A stretch of 64,000 bases of DNA. It comes from Streptococcus infantis. Lineage in GTDB: Bacteria > Bacillota > Bacilli > Lactobacillales > Streptococcaceae. The DNA is taken from assembly GCF_019929575.1 (NCBI RefSeq), contig NZ_JAHZPU010000003.1, forward strand, positions 1-64,000, given 5' to 3'. This document shows, piece by piece, positions 1-9,488 of the stretch; position 1 is the first letter of the stretch; every line of letters starts with the position of its first letter. Both the position numbers and the translations under genes were made by a program. Below the pieces are notes generated by a model. That model saw only the letters and a list, made by a program, of their open reading frames with translations, had not been told where the DNA came from and ran no database searches.

Positions 1-92
1 CCTCTATACTGTTTTTTGCAACTCTAGTATATCAGATGAACATGTCTTTTGTGTTGCACTTCATTTTACAACAGGGCATTTCTAAAAGGGGT

Positions 93-130
93 AAAGAGAA
101 CAAGAAAATTTTCTCTTTTCATGGTATAAT
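93..130 (+). promoter_or_regulatory. Hairpin and extended -10 promoter ahead of yfmF
   Basis: An 8-bp inverted repeat, AAAGAGAA (93-100) and TTCTCTTT (111-118), precedes a TGG-TATAAT extended -10 element (TATAAT at 125-130). The ribosome binding site AAGGAGG follows at 145-151, seven bases before the yfmF ATG. The hairpin could be the terminator of an upstream gene outside the window or an operator; the sequence does not decide. Confidence 0.5.
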
Positions 131-157
131 AGAACTCTATGTAGAAGGAGGTAAGAG

Positions 158-1408
158 ATGGAGTTAGTACCTGGAATTACAGTGCATTTTATCCAATCAA
201 AAAAATTTAAAACCAATAAAATTACTGTGCGTTTCACAGCTCCATTGTCTTTGGCTTCAATTTCAAGTCGCATGCTAAGTGCCAGTATGCTTGAAACTGC
301 CAACCAAAGTTATCCAACTGCTCAACTGTTTAGAAAACGTTTAGCAACCTTGTATGGAACTGATTTGTCAGCGCACGCCTATCGAAGAGGACAAAGTCAT
401 CTTGTGGATTTGAATATTACCTATGTGCGTGATGAATTTTTAAGTAAGAAAAACGTATTAACTTCTCAAATTTTAGAATTACTGCACCAGGTTCTGTTTA
501 CACCATTGTCGGATGAGGATGGATTTGAGAAAAATGCTTTTGACATCGAGAAAAAACAGATCTTATCAAGGCTGGAATCAGAATTGGAAGACCCATTCTT
601 CTTTGCACATAAAGAGTTAGATCAATTGTTTTTCCAAGAAGAATCAATGCAGCTAGTTCCAAAAGATTTGATTTCTAGAATTTCAGAAGAGACTTCAAAA
701 ACATGTTTTTCAAGCTATCAAAAAATGCTAAAAGAAGACCAAATAGATATTTTCTTCTTAGGTGATTTTAATGAAATTGAAGTTTTAGAGTTTTTACATA
801 AATTTCCTTTAACAGGTCGTAAATCAGCTGTAAACATTCAATACCAGCAACCCTATTCTAATATTCTTAGAGAAGGTATTGTTAGAAAGAGATTAGGACA
901 GTCTGTTTTAGAGATGGGCTACCATAGTTCAGTGGCATATGGTGATGAAGAACAGATGGCAGTGCTTCTTGTAAATGGCCTTTTAGGAGCCTTTCCTCAT
1001 TCGAAATTATTTACCCAAGTGCGAGAAAAAGAAGGACTGGCCTATACGGTATCAAGTCATTTGGATCTCTTTAGTGGATTTTTACGACTATTTGCTGGAA
1101 TTGATCGGCAAAATCGAAATAAAGTAAGAAAATTGATGAATCATCAGTTACTTGACATAAAAAATGGCAAGTTTACAGATAAGGAAATTGATCAGACCAA
1201 ACAAATGATTCGTCGCTCTTTACTACTAGCTCAGGATAATCAAGATTCTATCGTCGATAACTATTATTTGTCAACTTTTTTTGGGAAGGCGAATCTTGAT
1301 ACAAAAACTTTAATCAATAAGCTTGAACAAGTTGATAGAGAAGCAATATGTGAAGCAGCAAACAGTTTTAAGTTGCAGGCTATTTATTTTATGGAAGGAG
1401 CAGAATGA
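158..1408 (+). CDS. yfmF: M16-family peptidase-like protein YfmF (inactive half of pair)
   Basis: This 416-residue protein is an M16 (insulinase/pitrilysin) homologue. It lacks the HxxEH zinc motif: the expected region around residues 31-54 has no such sequence. The C-terminal half keeps the substrate-side motif VREKEGLAY near residue 288. In the family, YfmF/YmfF-type subunits pair with a catalytic YfmH partner, and in Bacillus the pair is linked to elongation factor P modification. The pairing here is supported by a 4-base overlap with the HxxEH-bearing gene downstream. The ATG at 158 follows a strong AAGGAGG. Cytoplasmic; no signal peptide seen. The biochemical role in streptococci is inferred from homologues. 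Confidence 0.85.
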   Translation: MELVPGITVHFIQSKKFKTNKITVRFTAPLSLASISSRMLSASMLETANQSYPTAQLFRKRLATLYGTDLSAHAYRRGQSHLVDLNITYVRDEFLSKKNVLTSQILELLHQVLFTPLSDEDGFEKNAFDIEKKQILSRLESELEDPFFFAHKELDQLFFQEESMQLVPKDLISRISEETSKTCFSSYQKMLKEDQIDIFFLGDFNEIEVLEFLHKFPLTGRKSAVNIQYQQPYSNILREGIVRKRLGQSVLEMGYHSSVAYGDEEQMAVLLVNGLLGAFPHSKLFTQVREKEGLAYTVSSHLDLFSGFLRLFAGIDRQNRNKVRKLMNHQLLDIKNGKFTDKEIDQTKQMIRRSLLLAQDNQDSIVDNYYLSTFFGKANLDTKTLINKLEQVDREAICEAANSFKLQAIYFMEGAE

Positions 1409-2688
1409 CCAGACCTACTTTTCAAAAGAAATATTATCCTGCTGTAAAAGAAACTTTGTATCAAACTAGCTTAGAAAATGGTTTGACAGTTACTTTACTA
1501 CCTAAAAAGGACTTTAACGAGGTTTATGGCGTTGTAAGTGTCCAAGTCGGCTCTGTTGACACAAGGTTTACAGTGGATGATAAGAACTTACAACAATATC
1601 CACAAGGAATCGCTCATTTCTTAGAGCATAAGCTTTTTGAAAGAGAAGATTCTGGAGATGTTATGGCAGCTTTTACAGAGTTGGGTGCTGAAAGTAATGC
1701 CTTTACGAGCTTTACGAACACTAACTATCTTTTCTCGACTTCTGAAAATGTTCTAGAGTGTTTAGATTTGCTAGAAGAACTTGTCACTACTTTCAATATG
1801 ACTGAAGAATCTGTGGAGCGCGAAAAGGATATCATTCAACAGGAAAGAGAGATGTATCAGGATGATCCGGATTCTTGTTTATTTTTCAAGACTTTGGCAA
1901 ATCTCTATCCAGAAAGTCCTTTAGCTTCAGATATTGTTGGTAGTGAAAACTCTATTGATACTATTTGTTTAGAGGATTTAGAAGAGAACTTTAAAGAGTT
2001 TTACAGACCTGTCAATAGTAATATCTTTTTAGTGGGGAATTTTGATTTTGAACTGCTTGAAGATTATTTTGCTAAGAAATCTCATCCTCAAGAAAAAAAA
2101 CATGAGTTTAAGAGAGAAAAAATACCTTTACATCCTGTAAAGACTACTGAAAGTTTACGGATGGACGTGGCTTCTCCAAAATTAGCGATCGGTATTAGAG
2201 GAAATGAAGATATCGGAAATCGAGATCAGTATCGTTATCATCTTTTATTGAAATTGTTGTTTACAATGATGTTTGGTTGGACTTCACAAAGATTTCAAAA
2301 ATTATATGAGACAGGTAAACTGGATGCTTCCCTGTCTCTAGAAATAGAAGTTGATCCTCGTTTCCATTTTGTGATATTAACAATGGATACAAAGGAACCT
2401 GTGGCACTTTCTCATCAATTTCGTAAAGCTATTCGCAATTTTGTTAAAGATGAGGATGTAACTGAGGATCACTTGGATATTGTAAAAACTGAGATGTATG
2501 GAGAATTTCTTCATAGTATGGATTCCCTAGAATACATTGCCACTCAGTATCATCCAACCGATACAGGTTCTACCCTGTTTGACCTTCCTAAACTTTTGCA
2601 GGAAATTACTTTAGAAGATGTTCTAGAGGCTGGACATGATTTGATAGATAATAGCGATATGGTTGATTGTACAATTTTCCCGATATAA
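1405..2688 (+). CDS. yfmH: M16-family zinc peptidase YfmH
   Basis: This 427-residue M16 metallopeptidase carries the inverted zinc motif H-F-L-E-H at residues 71-75. A downstream glutamate cluster (EREKDIIQQERE, near residues 138-150) should supply the third zinc ligand. It is the catalytic member of the YfmF/YfmH pair. Its ATG overlaps the yfmF stop by four bases, which indicates translational coupling. In Bacillus the homologous pair is associated with processing the modification on EF-P. Length and motif order fit the family. No secretion signal is visible. Confidence 0.88.
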   Translation: MTRPTFQKKYYPAVKETLYQTSLENGLTVTLLPKKDFNEVYGVVSVQVGSVDTRFTVDDKNLQQYPQGIAHFLEHKLFEREDSGDVMAAFTELGAESNAFTSFTNTNYLFSTSENVLECLDLLEELVTTFNMTEESVEREKDIIQQEREMYQDDPDSCLFFKTLANLYPESPLASDIVGSENSIDTICLEDLEENFKEFYRPVNSNIFLVGNFDFELLEDYFAKKSHPQEKKHEFKREKIPLHPVKTTESLRMDVASPKLAIGIRGNEDIGNRDQYRYHLLLKLLFTMMFGWTSQRFQKLYETGKLDASLSLEIEVDPRFHFVILTMDTKEPVALSHQFRKAIRNFVKDEDVTEDHLDIVKTEMYGEFLHSMDSLEYIATQYHPTDTGSTLFDLPKLLQEITLEDVLEAGHDLIDNSDMVDCTIFPI

Positions 2689-2725
2689 TCGCTAGAAAAT
2701 ACACTAGAAAGAAGGAATGTTAAGT

Positions 2726-3550
2726 ATGAGAAAAAAAACAATTGGTGAGGTCTTACGTCTTGCAAGAATTAACCAAGGACTGAGCTTAGAGGAATTGCAC
2801 AGAAAGACAGATATTCAGCTGGATTTGTTGGAGGCAATGGAGTCAGATGATTTTGACAAACTACCGAGTACTTTTTATGCTCGTTCATTTTTGAGAAAGT
2901 ATGCTTGGGCTGTTGAATTAGATGAAAATATCGTTCTAGATGCCTATGATTCGGGAAGTATGATTACTTATGAAGAAGTTGATGTAGATGAGATTGAACT
3001 TTCAGGACGTAGACGGTCTAATCGAAAGAAAAATTCATTTCTCCCGCTATTTTACTTTGTTCTTTTTTCTTTATCAATTTTAATTTTTGTAACTTACTAT
3101 GTGTGGAATTATATTCAAACCCAACCAACTGCGTCTTCTGCGGCAACTTATAGTGTTGTGAGTTCAACAAGTAGCTCTAGTAGTGTAGCATCAAGTAGTA
3201 GTCAAGCTACTAGTTCATCAAGTTCGAGTGAGGCAACTACTTTGACTGTTTCAGGTCAGGGAGATGCTTTATCAGTGGAATATAAGACATCTAAAGATTC
3301 TGCGGAGCTTCAGTTGTCTGTAACGGATGCAACAAGCTGGATTAGTGTTTCGGATACTGATTTAGCAGGAGGAGTGACTCTTGAACCTAATAATAAAACA
3401 GCTAAAACAACCATTTCTAAAGGTTCTCCAGTAACCATAACATTGGGTGTTGTTAAAGGAGTGTCGGTGAAAATTGATAATAAGGAAATTGACACTTCAA
3501 AATTAACTGGTCAAACTGGTTGGATTACTCTAACATTAAGTTCAAACTAA
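2726..3550 (+). CDS. rodZ: RodZ-like cytoskeletal/cell-shape protein
   Basis: A 274-residue RodZ-type protein. An N-terminal helix-turn-helix (about 5-70, starting TIGEVLRLARINQGLSLEEL) is followed by one membrane segment (about 106-128), a serine-rich extracellular linker (about 135-170) and a beta-rich C-terminal domain of the DUF4115 type. The ATG at 2726 is preferred over 2717 because the GAAGGA ribosome site at 2711-2716 is correctly spaced only for the later start. It lies upstream of pgsA and the mreCD-pcsB genes, so a role in the peripheral wall-elongation machinery is likely. The serine-rich linker is low complexity and probably variable between strains. Confidence 0.88.
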   Translation: MRKKTIGEVLRLARINQGLSLEELHRKTDIQLDLLEAMESDDFDKLPSTFYARSFLRKYAWAVELDENIVLDAYDSGSMITYEEVDVDEIELSGRRRSNRKKNSFLPLFYFVLFSLSILIFVTYYVWNYIQTQPTASSAATYSVVSSTSSSSSVASSSSQATSSSSSSEATTLTVSGQGDALSVEYKTSKDSAELQLSVTDATSWISVSDTDLAGGVTLEPNNKTAKTTISKGSPVTITLGVVKGVSVKIDNKEIDTSKLTGQTGWITLTLSSN

Positions 3551-3562
3551 AGGAAGGATAAC

Positions 3563-4102
3563 ATGAAAAAAGAGAATATTCCTAATATGCTTACGCTTGG
3601 TAGAATTTTATTTATTCCGATTTTTATTCTCCTTCTATCAGTTGGACCATCTCCTGTGTTACATAAAATAGCAGCAGTTATTTTTGCTATTGCCAGTATC
3701 ACTGATTATCTAGATGGTTATTTAGCTAGAAAATGGCAAGTGGTTAGTAATTTTGGTAAATTTGCAGATCCAATGGCTGATAAATTATTGGTCATGTCAG
3801 CCTTTATCATGTTGGTCGGTCTAAAGATGGCACCAGCTTGGGTGGTAGCAGTTATTATCTGCCGTGAACTTGCAGTCACTGGTTTGCGCTTGCTCTTAGT
3901 TGAAACAGGAGGTACTGTTCTAGCTGCTGCTATGCCTGGAAAAATCAAGACATTTAGTCAGATGTTTGCGATTATATTCTTGCTACTTCACTGGAATGTG
4001 CTTGGTCAGATAACTCTTTATATTGCCTTGTTCTTCACAGTTTATTCTGGTTATGATTATTTCAAGGGAAGCGCATATTTGTTTAAAGGAACCTTTCGTT
4101 AG
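3563..4102 (+). CDS. pgsA: CDP-diacylglycerol--glycerol-3-phosphate 3-phosphatidyltransferase
   Basis: PgsA (179 residues) makes phosphatidylglycerol phosphate from CDP-diacylglycerol and glycerol-3-phosphate, the committed step to phosphatidylglycerol and cardiolipin. The CDP-alcohol phosphotransferase signature D-x2-D-G-x2-A-R-x8-G-x3-D-x3-D is complete at about residues 47-75 (DYLDGYLARKW ... GKFADPMAD). Several hydrophobic segments make it an integral membrane enzyme. It starts 12 bases after rodZ behind AAGGA and ends 2 bases before the ecfA1 ATG, so it belongs to the same transcript. Confidence 0.95.
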   Translation: MKKENIPNMLTLGRILFIPIFILLLSVGPSPVLHKIAAVIFAIASITDYLDGYLARKWQVVSNFGKFADPMADKLLVMSAFIMLVGLKMAPAWVVAVIICRELAVTGLRLLLVETGGTVLAAAMPGKIKTFSQMFAIIFLLLHWNVLGQITLYIALFFTVYSGYDYFKGSAYLFKGTFR

Positions 4103-4104
4103 AT

Positions 4105-4932
4105 ATGGAATCGATTATTGAGATAAAAGACCTGTCTTTTCGATATCAGGCAGATCAAGAACATTATGATGTTCATAACATTTCGTTTCACGTGAAACGT
4201 GGAGAATGGTTGTCTATCGTTGGTCATAATGGTAGTGGAAAATCAACGACAGTTCGCTTGATTGATGGTTTGCTCGAGGCTGAATCTGGAGAAATTTGGA
4301 TAGACGGTGATTGCCTAACTCCAGAAAATGTCTGGGAAAAAAGACGTAAGATTGGTATGGTCTTTCAAAATCCTGATAACCAATTCGTAGGAGCAACTGT
4401 TGAAGACGACGTTGCTTTTGGACTGGAAAATCAAGGAATCCCACTTGAAGAGATGAAGAAACGCGTTTCTGAGGCTTTATCATTGGTTGGGATGGCTGAA
4501 TTTGCTAAAAAGGAACCAGCTCGCTTGTCAGGAGGTCAGAAGCAGAGAGTAGCTATTGCAGGTGTTGTTGCTCTGCGACCAGATATTTTAATCTTGGATG
4601 AGGCTACAAGTATGTTGGACCCTGAGGGACGATTAGAGTTGATTAAGATAGTCCAGAAGATTCGCAAAGACCATCAGATGACAGTCATCTCCATTACGCA
4701 TGATCTGGATGAGGTGGCCATGAGTGACAGAGTTTTGGTGATGAAAAAAGGAGAAGTCGAGTCAACTAGCACTCCTAGAGAGTTATTTTCTAGATCAGAT
4801 TTAGATCAAATTGGCTTAGATCAACCCTTTGTCAACCAATTAAGAGAATCGCTACGTACCAGTGGTTTGGACTTGCCAGAGTTCTATCTAACGGAGGAGG
4901 AACTTGAGGAGGCTTTATGGGAATTATTCTAG
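4105..4932 (+). CDS. ecfA1: ECF transporter ATPase EcfA1
   Basis: This 275-residue ABC ATPase belongs to the shared energy module of group II ECF vitamin transporters. The Walker A loop GHNGSGKST is at about 39-47, the signature LSGGQKQR near 142-149 and Walker B ILILDEAT near 161-168. It overlaps ecfA2 by 16 bases and is followed by ecfT, the standard EcfA1-EcfA2-EcfT order. Substrate-binding S components (riboflavin, folate and so on) are usually encoded elsewhere, and none is visible here. Confidence 0.95.
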   Translation: MESIIEIKDLSFRYQADQEHYDVHNISFHVKRGEWLSIVGHNGSGKSTTVRLIDGLLEAESGEIWIDGDCLTPENVWEKRRKIGMVFQNPDNQFVGATVEDDVAFGLENQGIPLEEMKKRVSEALSLVGMAEFAKKEPARLSGGQKQRVAIAGVVALRPDILILDEATSMLDPEGRLELIKIVQKIRKDHQMTVISITHDLDEVAMSDRVLVMKKGEVESTSTPRELFSRSDLDQIGLDQPFVNQLRESLRTSGLDLPEFYLTEEELEEALWELF

Positions 4933-5756
4933 ACAATGTTAGTTATACGTATCAGGAAGGAACACCCTTTGCTTCAGCTGCTTTGTCAGATGTCAGTTTG
5001 TCAATAGAGGATGGCTCTTATACTGCGATTATTGGGCATACAGGAAGCGGAAAGTCTACAATCCTTCAACTTTTGAATGGTTTGTTGGTTCCTACAGAGG
5101 GAAGTGTTCGTGTCTTTGATACATTAATTACATCAACATCTGTCAATAAGCAAATTCGTCAAATTCGCAAGCAAGTTGGTTTGGTATTTCAGTTTGCAGA
5201 GAACCAAATTTTTGAGGAAACTGTCCTAAAAGATGTGGCTTTTGGACCTCAAAATTTTGGAGTTTCTTTAGAAGAGGCAGAAGCTATCGCGCGTGAAAAA
5301 CTAGCTTTAGTAGGAATCGATGAATCCCTCTTTGAACGAAGCCCGTTTGAACTTTCAGGGGGACAAATGAGACGGGTTGCTATTGCTGGAATTTTGGCGA
5401 TGGAGCCTAGCATTTTGGTCTTAGACGAGCCAACAGCTGGTTTGGACCCAATTGGTCGGAAAGAGTTGATGGCCTTGTTTAAAAAGCTTCATCAAGATGG
5501 CATAACAATTGTTTTAGTAACCCACCTTATGGATGATGTGGCCGAATTTGCTGACCAAGTTTATGTGATGGAAAAAGGGAAACTAGTTAAGGGTGGGAAG
5601 CCAAGTCTTGTCTTTCAAAATGTCGAATTTATGGAAAAAATCCAATTGGGTGTTCCTAAAATCACACGATTTGCTCAAAGGCTAGTTGACAGAGGAATTT
5701 CTTTCGAACAATTGCCGATAACGATAGAGGAGTTTAAGGAGTTTATCAATGGATAA
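4917..5756 (+). CDS. ecfA2: ECF transporter ATPase EcfA2
   Basis: Second ATPase of the ECF energy module, 279 residues. Walker [10 protein letters not shown] lies near 40-48, signature LSGGQMRR near 145 and Walker [11 protein letters not shown] shortly after. Two different ATPases side by side distinguish the ECF module from ordinary importers with identical ATPases. It starts inside the ecfA1 coding end and overlaps ecfT by 8 bases, which suggests coupled synthesis in fixed ratio. Confidence 0.95.
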   Translation: MGIILDNVSYTYQEGTPFASAALSDVSLSIEDGSYTAIIGHTGSGKSTILQLLNGLLVPTEGSVRVFDTLITSTSVNKQIRQIRKQVGLVFQFAENQIFEETVLKDVAFGPQNFGVSLEEAEAIAREKLALVGIDESLFERSPFELSGGQMRRVAIAGILAMEPSILVLDEPTAGLDPIGRKELMALFKKLHQDGITIVLVTHLMDDVAEFADQVYVMEKGKLVKGGKPSLVFQNVEFMEKIQLGVPKITRFAQRLVDRGISFEQLPITIEEFKEFING

Positions 5757-6543
5757 TATGATTTTAGGTCGATACATACCAGGAAATTCGATTATTCATC
5801 GTCTAGATCCTCGTAGTAAGTTAGTAGCAATGATTTTATTGATTATCATCGCTTTTTGGGCCAATAATCCAATAACAAATTTGATCCTTTTCGTTGCAAC
5901 AGCTATATTTGTAGCTTTATCAGAAGTTCCCTTATCCTTTTTCATAAAAGGTTTGCGGTCTATGTTTTTTCTAATTGCTTTTACAACCCTTTTTCAACTT
6001 TTCTTTATCTCAGGTGGAGATGTCTTGTTCGAGGTAGGGTTTATAAAAATCACAAGCTATGGTATTGAGCAGGCAGGAATTATTTTTTGTCGTTTTGTGT
6101 TGATTATCTTTTTCTCAACCTTGCTTACTTTGACAACCATGCCATTGAGCTTGGCAACAGCGGTTGAATCCTTGCTTGGACCTTTAAAAAGATTTAAGGT
6201 TCCAGTTCATGAGATTGGGCTCATGTTGTCTATGAGTTTGCGATTTGTACCAACCTTGATGGATGATACGATTCGCATTATGAATGCTCAAAAGGCGCGT
6301 GGTGTTGATTTCGGAGAAGGTAATGTAATTCAAAAGGTTAAGGCTATGATTCCTATTTTGATTCCTTTGTTCGCTACAAGTTTGAAACGAGCGGATTCTC
6401 TTGCTACAGCCATGGAAGCTAGAGGCTATCAAGGTGGAAATGGCCGCAGCCAGTATCGACAGTTGAAATGGATGAATAAAGATAGTGTAACTCTATTACT
6501 TATTTGTGTATTGGGTGGCATTCTATTTTTATTGAAATCCTAA
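5749..6543 (+). CDS. ecfT: ECF transporter transmembrane protein EcfT
   Basis: The 264-residue membrane scaffold of the ECF transporter couples the two ATPases to exchangeable S components. It has several hydrophobic helices. The two cytoplasmic ARG motifs typical of the family are present: [10 protein letters not shown] near residue 180 and [10 protein letters not shown] near 222. The start codon lies inside the end of ecfA2. About 30 bases separate it from mreC, so the operon may continue into the division genes. Confidence 0.94.
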   Translation: MDNMILGRYIPGNSIIHRLDPRSKLVAMILLIIIAFWANNPITNLILFVATAIFVALSEVPLSFFIKGLRSMFFLIAFTTLFQLFFISGGDVLFEVGFIKITSYGIEQAGIIFCRFVLIIFFSTLLTLTTMPLSLATAVESLLGPLKRFKVPVHEIGLMLSMSLRFVPTLMDDTIRIMNAQKARGVDFGEGNVIQKVKAMIPILIPLFATSLKRADSLATAMEARGYQGGNGRSQYRQLKWMNKDSVTLLLICVLGGILFLLKS

Positions 6544-6574
6544 AGTGAAGTGTAGAATGAGATAGGGTAGAGGT

Positions 6575-7396
6575 ATGAACCATTTTAAAAAATCAAAATA
6601 TATCATTGTTCTATTTGTCGTTATATTAGTGGTATCCGTTTTTTTAGTGACAACACAATCAAGTGCAGTTGTGACAAAAGCTGGAGATGGAATTTCATTA
6701 GTTGATAGAATAGTGCAAAAGCCTTTTCAATGGCTTTCTTCCGTAAAATCTGATTTAGGTCGTTTGACCAGAACCTATAACGAGAATGAAACACTCAAAA
6801 AAGAACTCTATCAGATGAAGAAGGAAACGAATGAAGCAGACAGTCTGAAAGAAGAAAATGAGCAACTACGTCAGTTACTGGATATGAAATCAAAATTGAA
6901 TGCAACCAAGTTGATTGCCTCTGACGTTATCATGAGAACTCCTGCAACCTGGAAACAAGAGCTAACAATTGATGCAGGTTCTAAACAAGGTGTGACAAGC
7001 AATATGCTTGTTATAGCTGGTGGAGGACTGATTGGAAGCGTGGGAAAGGTTGAAGATAACTCAACTGTGATCAACTTATTGACTAATGCTGAAAATACGG
7101 AGAAAATCTCCGTTAAAATCCAGCACGGTTCTACTAGTATATACGGTATTATCATTGGGTACGACAAAGAAAAAGATTTGCTTAAAATTAGCCAGTTAAA
7201 TAGTAGTAGTGATATCAGCCAAGGAGACAAAGTAGTAACAGGAGGTCTGGGTAACTTTAAAACTACAGACATTCCAGTAGGGGAGGTTGTATCAGTTACC
7301 CATAGTAGTGACTATCTAACAAGAGAAGTTATGGTTAAACTACATGCTGATCCAATGAATCTAAAAGTCGTAGAGTTAGTGGGGAATCCATCATGA
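6575..7396 (+). CDS. mreC: Rod shape-determining protein MreC
   Basis: MreC (273 residues) is a bitopic protein that organises peripheral peptidoglycan synthesis outside the membrane. One membrane segment (about 8-30) is followed by a coiled coil (about 65-105, rich in E/K/L heptads) and a beta-rich extracellular domain. Streptococci of this group keep MreC and MreD without MreB, and no mreB is seen here. The stop overlaps the mreD start by four bases. Confidence 0.95.
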   Translation: MNHFKKSKYIIVLFVVILVVSVFLVTTQSSAVVTKAGDGISLVDRIVQKPFQWLSSVKSDLGRLTRTYNENETLKKELYQMKKETNEADSLKEENEQLRQLLDMKSKLNATKLIASDVIMRTPATWKQELTIDAGSKQGVTSNMLVIAGGGLIGSVGKVEDNSTVINLLTNAENTEKISVKIQHGSTSIYGIIIGYDKEKDLLKISQLNSSSDISQGDKVVTGGLGNFKTTDIPVGEVVSVTHSSDYLTREVMVKLHADPMNLKVVELVGNPS

Positions 7397-7887
7397 GACT
7401 GTTGAAGCAGATAGGGATGTTTTTACTCTTGCCTATAATTGTCTTAATAGACAGTCATTTAGGGCAATTTGTAAATAGTTTTTTTCCACATTTTCAAATT
7501 GTGAGCCACTTTATCTTCATCTTCTTGTTGTTTGAAACTATTGAAGTATCAGAGTATCTATTTTTAGTTTATTGCTTATTTATTGGTCTTATATACGATA
7601 TTTATTTTTTCCATTTAGTAGGGATTGCTAGTCTTCTTTTCGTTATTATTGGTGCAATCATTTATAAAAATAATGCGGTCATTTTATCAAATAGATGGAC
7701 TAGACTATTAGCTATTTTAATGATGACTTTCTCTTTTGAATTTGGCAGTTTTCTTGTAGCACAAATGATTGGATTAACTGCTGAAAGTATAACAGTTTTT
7801 ATCGTTTATGGTCTAGTTCCATCAATGATATTAAACTGTCTATGGATGTTAGTTTTCCAGTTTATTTTTGAAAAATTATATCTATAA
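7393..7887 (+). CDS. mreD: Rod shape-determining protein MreD
   Basis: MreD, 164 residues, is an almost wholly hydrophobic protein with about five membrane segments and the usual partner of MreC. The ATG overlaps the end of mreC (ATGA). The gene ends about 90 bases before pcsB, and the interval holds a terminator-like hairpin and the regulatory site of pcsB. Confidence 0.93.
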   Translation: MRLLKQIGMFLLLPIIVLIDSHLGQFVNSFFPHFQIVSHFIFIFLLFETIEVSEYLFLVYCLFIGLIYDIYFFHLVGIASLLFVIIGAIIYKNNAVILSNRWTRLLAILMMTFSFEFGSFLVAQMIGLTAESITVFIVYGLVPSMILNCLWMLVFQFIFEKLYL

Positions 7888-7901
7888 GAAAGAAACAAAA
7901 C

Positions 7902-7945
7902 TGTAATAAAGGCGTAATATTTATTAGGCCTTTTTTTGATATACT
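7902..7945 (+). promoter_or_regulatory. WalR (VicR) box and -10 of pcsB, overlapped by a hairpin
   Basis: The direct repeat TGTAAT-AAAGG-CGTAAT (7902-7918) matches the WalR pattern TGTWAH-N5-TGTWAH except for one base. A TATACT -10 lies at 7940-7945. In S. pneumoniae pcsB is a known essential target of the WalRK two-component system, which supports the reading. The same bases form half of a hairpin (AAAGGC with GCCTTT at 7927-7932) followed by seven T, so the WalR box and the probable mreCD terminator share DNA. Confidence 0.7.
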
Positions 7946-7978
7946 AGTATTGTCTTAAAAGAAGGAGTATTTACACTT

Positions 7979-9184
7979 ATGAAGAAAAAAATCCTAGCAT
8001 CACTTTTGTTAAGTACAGTATTGGTCTCACAAGGAGCTGTTCTTTCAAGTGTTAAAGCAAATACAACAGATGCAAAGATTGCTGCTCAAGATAGTAAAAT
8101 TAGTAACTTGACAGCGCAACAGAAAGAAGCTCAAAAACAAGTAGACGAAATTCAAACTAAAGTTTCAGCTATTCAATCAGAGCAAGAAAAATTACAATCT
8201 GAAAATGAAAAGCTTCAAGAAGAATCTAAAAAACTTGAAGGAGAAATCGCAGAGCTTTCAAAAAATATCGTAGCGCGTAATGAATCACTTGAAAACCAAG
8301 CTCGTAGTGCACAAACGAACGGAACTGCTACAAGTTACATCAATACGATTATTAACTCTGACTCAATCACAGAAGCTATTTCTCGTGTAGCAGCTATGAG
8401 TGAAATTGTATCAGCAAACAATAAAATGTTGCAACAACAAAAAGAAGATAAGAAAGCTATTTCTGAAAAACAAGTTGCAAACAACGAAGCAATCAATACA
8501 GTTATTGCTAACCAACAAACACTTGCTGACGATGCTCAAGCTTTGACAACAAAACAAGCAGAGTTGAAAGTAGCTGAGTTAAATCTTGCAGCTGAAAAAG
8601 CTACAGCAGAAAATGAAAAGGCTAGCTTGTTAGAGAAAAAAGCGGCAGCGGAGGCAGAAGCCAAAGCAGCAGCAGTAGCAGAGGCAGCTTATAAAGCTAA
8701 ACAAGCAAGTCAACAACAATCGCTTGCAGCTTCAGCTAACACAACTTTTGCTGCACAAGTACAAGCAACTTCAAGTTCGTCATCAGATGATGAATCAAGC
8801 TATACACCTGCAGCAACGACTGTAAGTCAACGACCAACTTATAGTTCAAACGCTTCTAGTTATCCTGCAGGTCAATGTACATGGGGTGCTAAGACCTTGG
8901 CTCCATGGGCTGGTGATTATTGGGGTAATGGTGGTCAGTGGGCTACTAGTGCAGCAGCAGCAGGTTTCCGTACAGGTTCTACACCACAAGTTGGTGCGAT
9001 TGCTTGTTGGGATGATGGTGGATATGGACACGTAGCGGTTGTTACAGCTGTTGAATCAACGACGCGTATTCAAGTTTCAGAATGTAACTATGATGGTAGT
9101 GGAACTCAACCAATTGGAAATTATCGTGGATGGTTTAATCCTACAGCATCACGTGGTACAGTAAGATACATTTATCCAAACTAA
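7979..9184 (+). CDS. pcsB: PcsB, FtsEX-controlled CHAP murein hydrolase
   Basis: PcsB (401 residues) splits septal peptidoglycan during division and is held inactive until FtsEX signals through its coiled coil. A signal peptide (about 1-27, ending near VKA) is followed by a long alanine/glutamate/glutamine-rich coiled coil (about 30-255), a low-complexity linker and a C-terminal CHAP amidase/endopeptidase domain. The likely catalytic residues are C300 (in AGQCTWG) and H351 (in GYGHVAVV). It follows mreD and has its own WalR-type promoter and a strong terminator downstream. ftsEX is not in the window. Confidence 0.95.
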   Translation: MKKKILASLLLSTVLVSQGAVLSSVKANTTDAKIAAQDSKISNLTAQQKEAQKQVDEIQTKVSAIQSEQEKLQSENEKLQEESKKLEGEIAELSKNIVARNESLENQARSAQTNGTATSYINTIINSDSITEAISRVAAMSEIVSANNKMLQQQKEDKKAISEKQVANNEAINTVIANQQTLADDAQALTTKQAELKVAELNLAAEKATAENEKASLLEKKAAAEAEAKAAAVAEAAYKAKQASQQQSLAASANTTFAAQVQATSSSSSDDESSYTPAATTVSQRPTYSSNASSYPAGQCTWGAKTLAPWAGDYWGNGGQWATSAAAAGFRTGSTPQVGAIACWDDGGYGHVAVVTAVESTTRIQVSECNYDGSGTQPIGNYRGWFNPTASRGTVRYIYPN

Positions 9185-9207
9185 CATACTGATTATTACT
9201 AAATTTA

Positions 9208-9236
9208 GGGTGAGATTTTATTAATCTCACCCTTTG
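9208..9236 (+). terminator. Rho-independent terminator of pcsB
   Basis: A perfect 10-bp stem, GGGTGAGATT (9208-9217) and AATCTCACCC (9223-9232), with a 5-base loop and a short T run. It lies 24 bases after the pcsB stop. Confidence 0.85.
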
Positions 9237-9488
9237 TATAGTGCTGAAAAATAAATTTCATTATATAATTACTTGAACTTATTTTCCATTCTTCTAATAG
9301 TTTAGTTAAAGTAAAATGAAACGTAGAGATTTAGTACGATTGTAGCATGTTAATAAAAAATTTTCATCAGAATGTTTTTGTCATTATGGAATGAAAGATG
9401 GGATGAAAATTATCAGATATGTAGCTAGAATAAATATGTTTATCTAACGAAATAATAACAAGATTTTAAGAGAGTTGGTACTGGAATT
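9237..9488. other. AT-rich spacer with a long dyad before the Fem-like gene
   Basis: No coding sequence is evident. The main structure is an inverted repeat, AATTTTCATC (9359-9368) and GATGAAAATT (9402-9411), separated by 33 bases. It could be an RNA hairpin or a protein site. No convincing promoter or strong ribosome site was found before the ATG at 9489. Confidence 0.5.

Noticed and set aside
6871-7272. A 133-codon frame antisense to mreC
   Set aside because: Shadow of mreC with no ribosome site.
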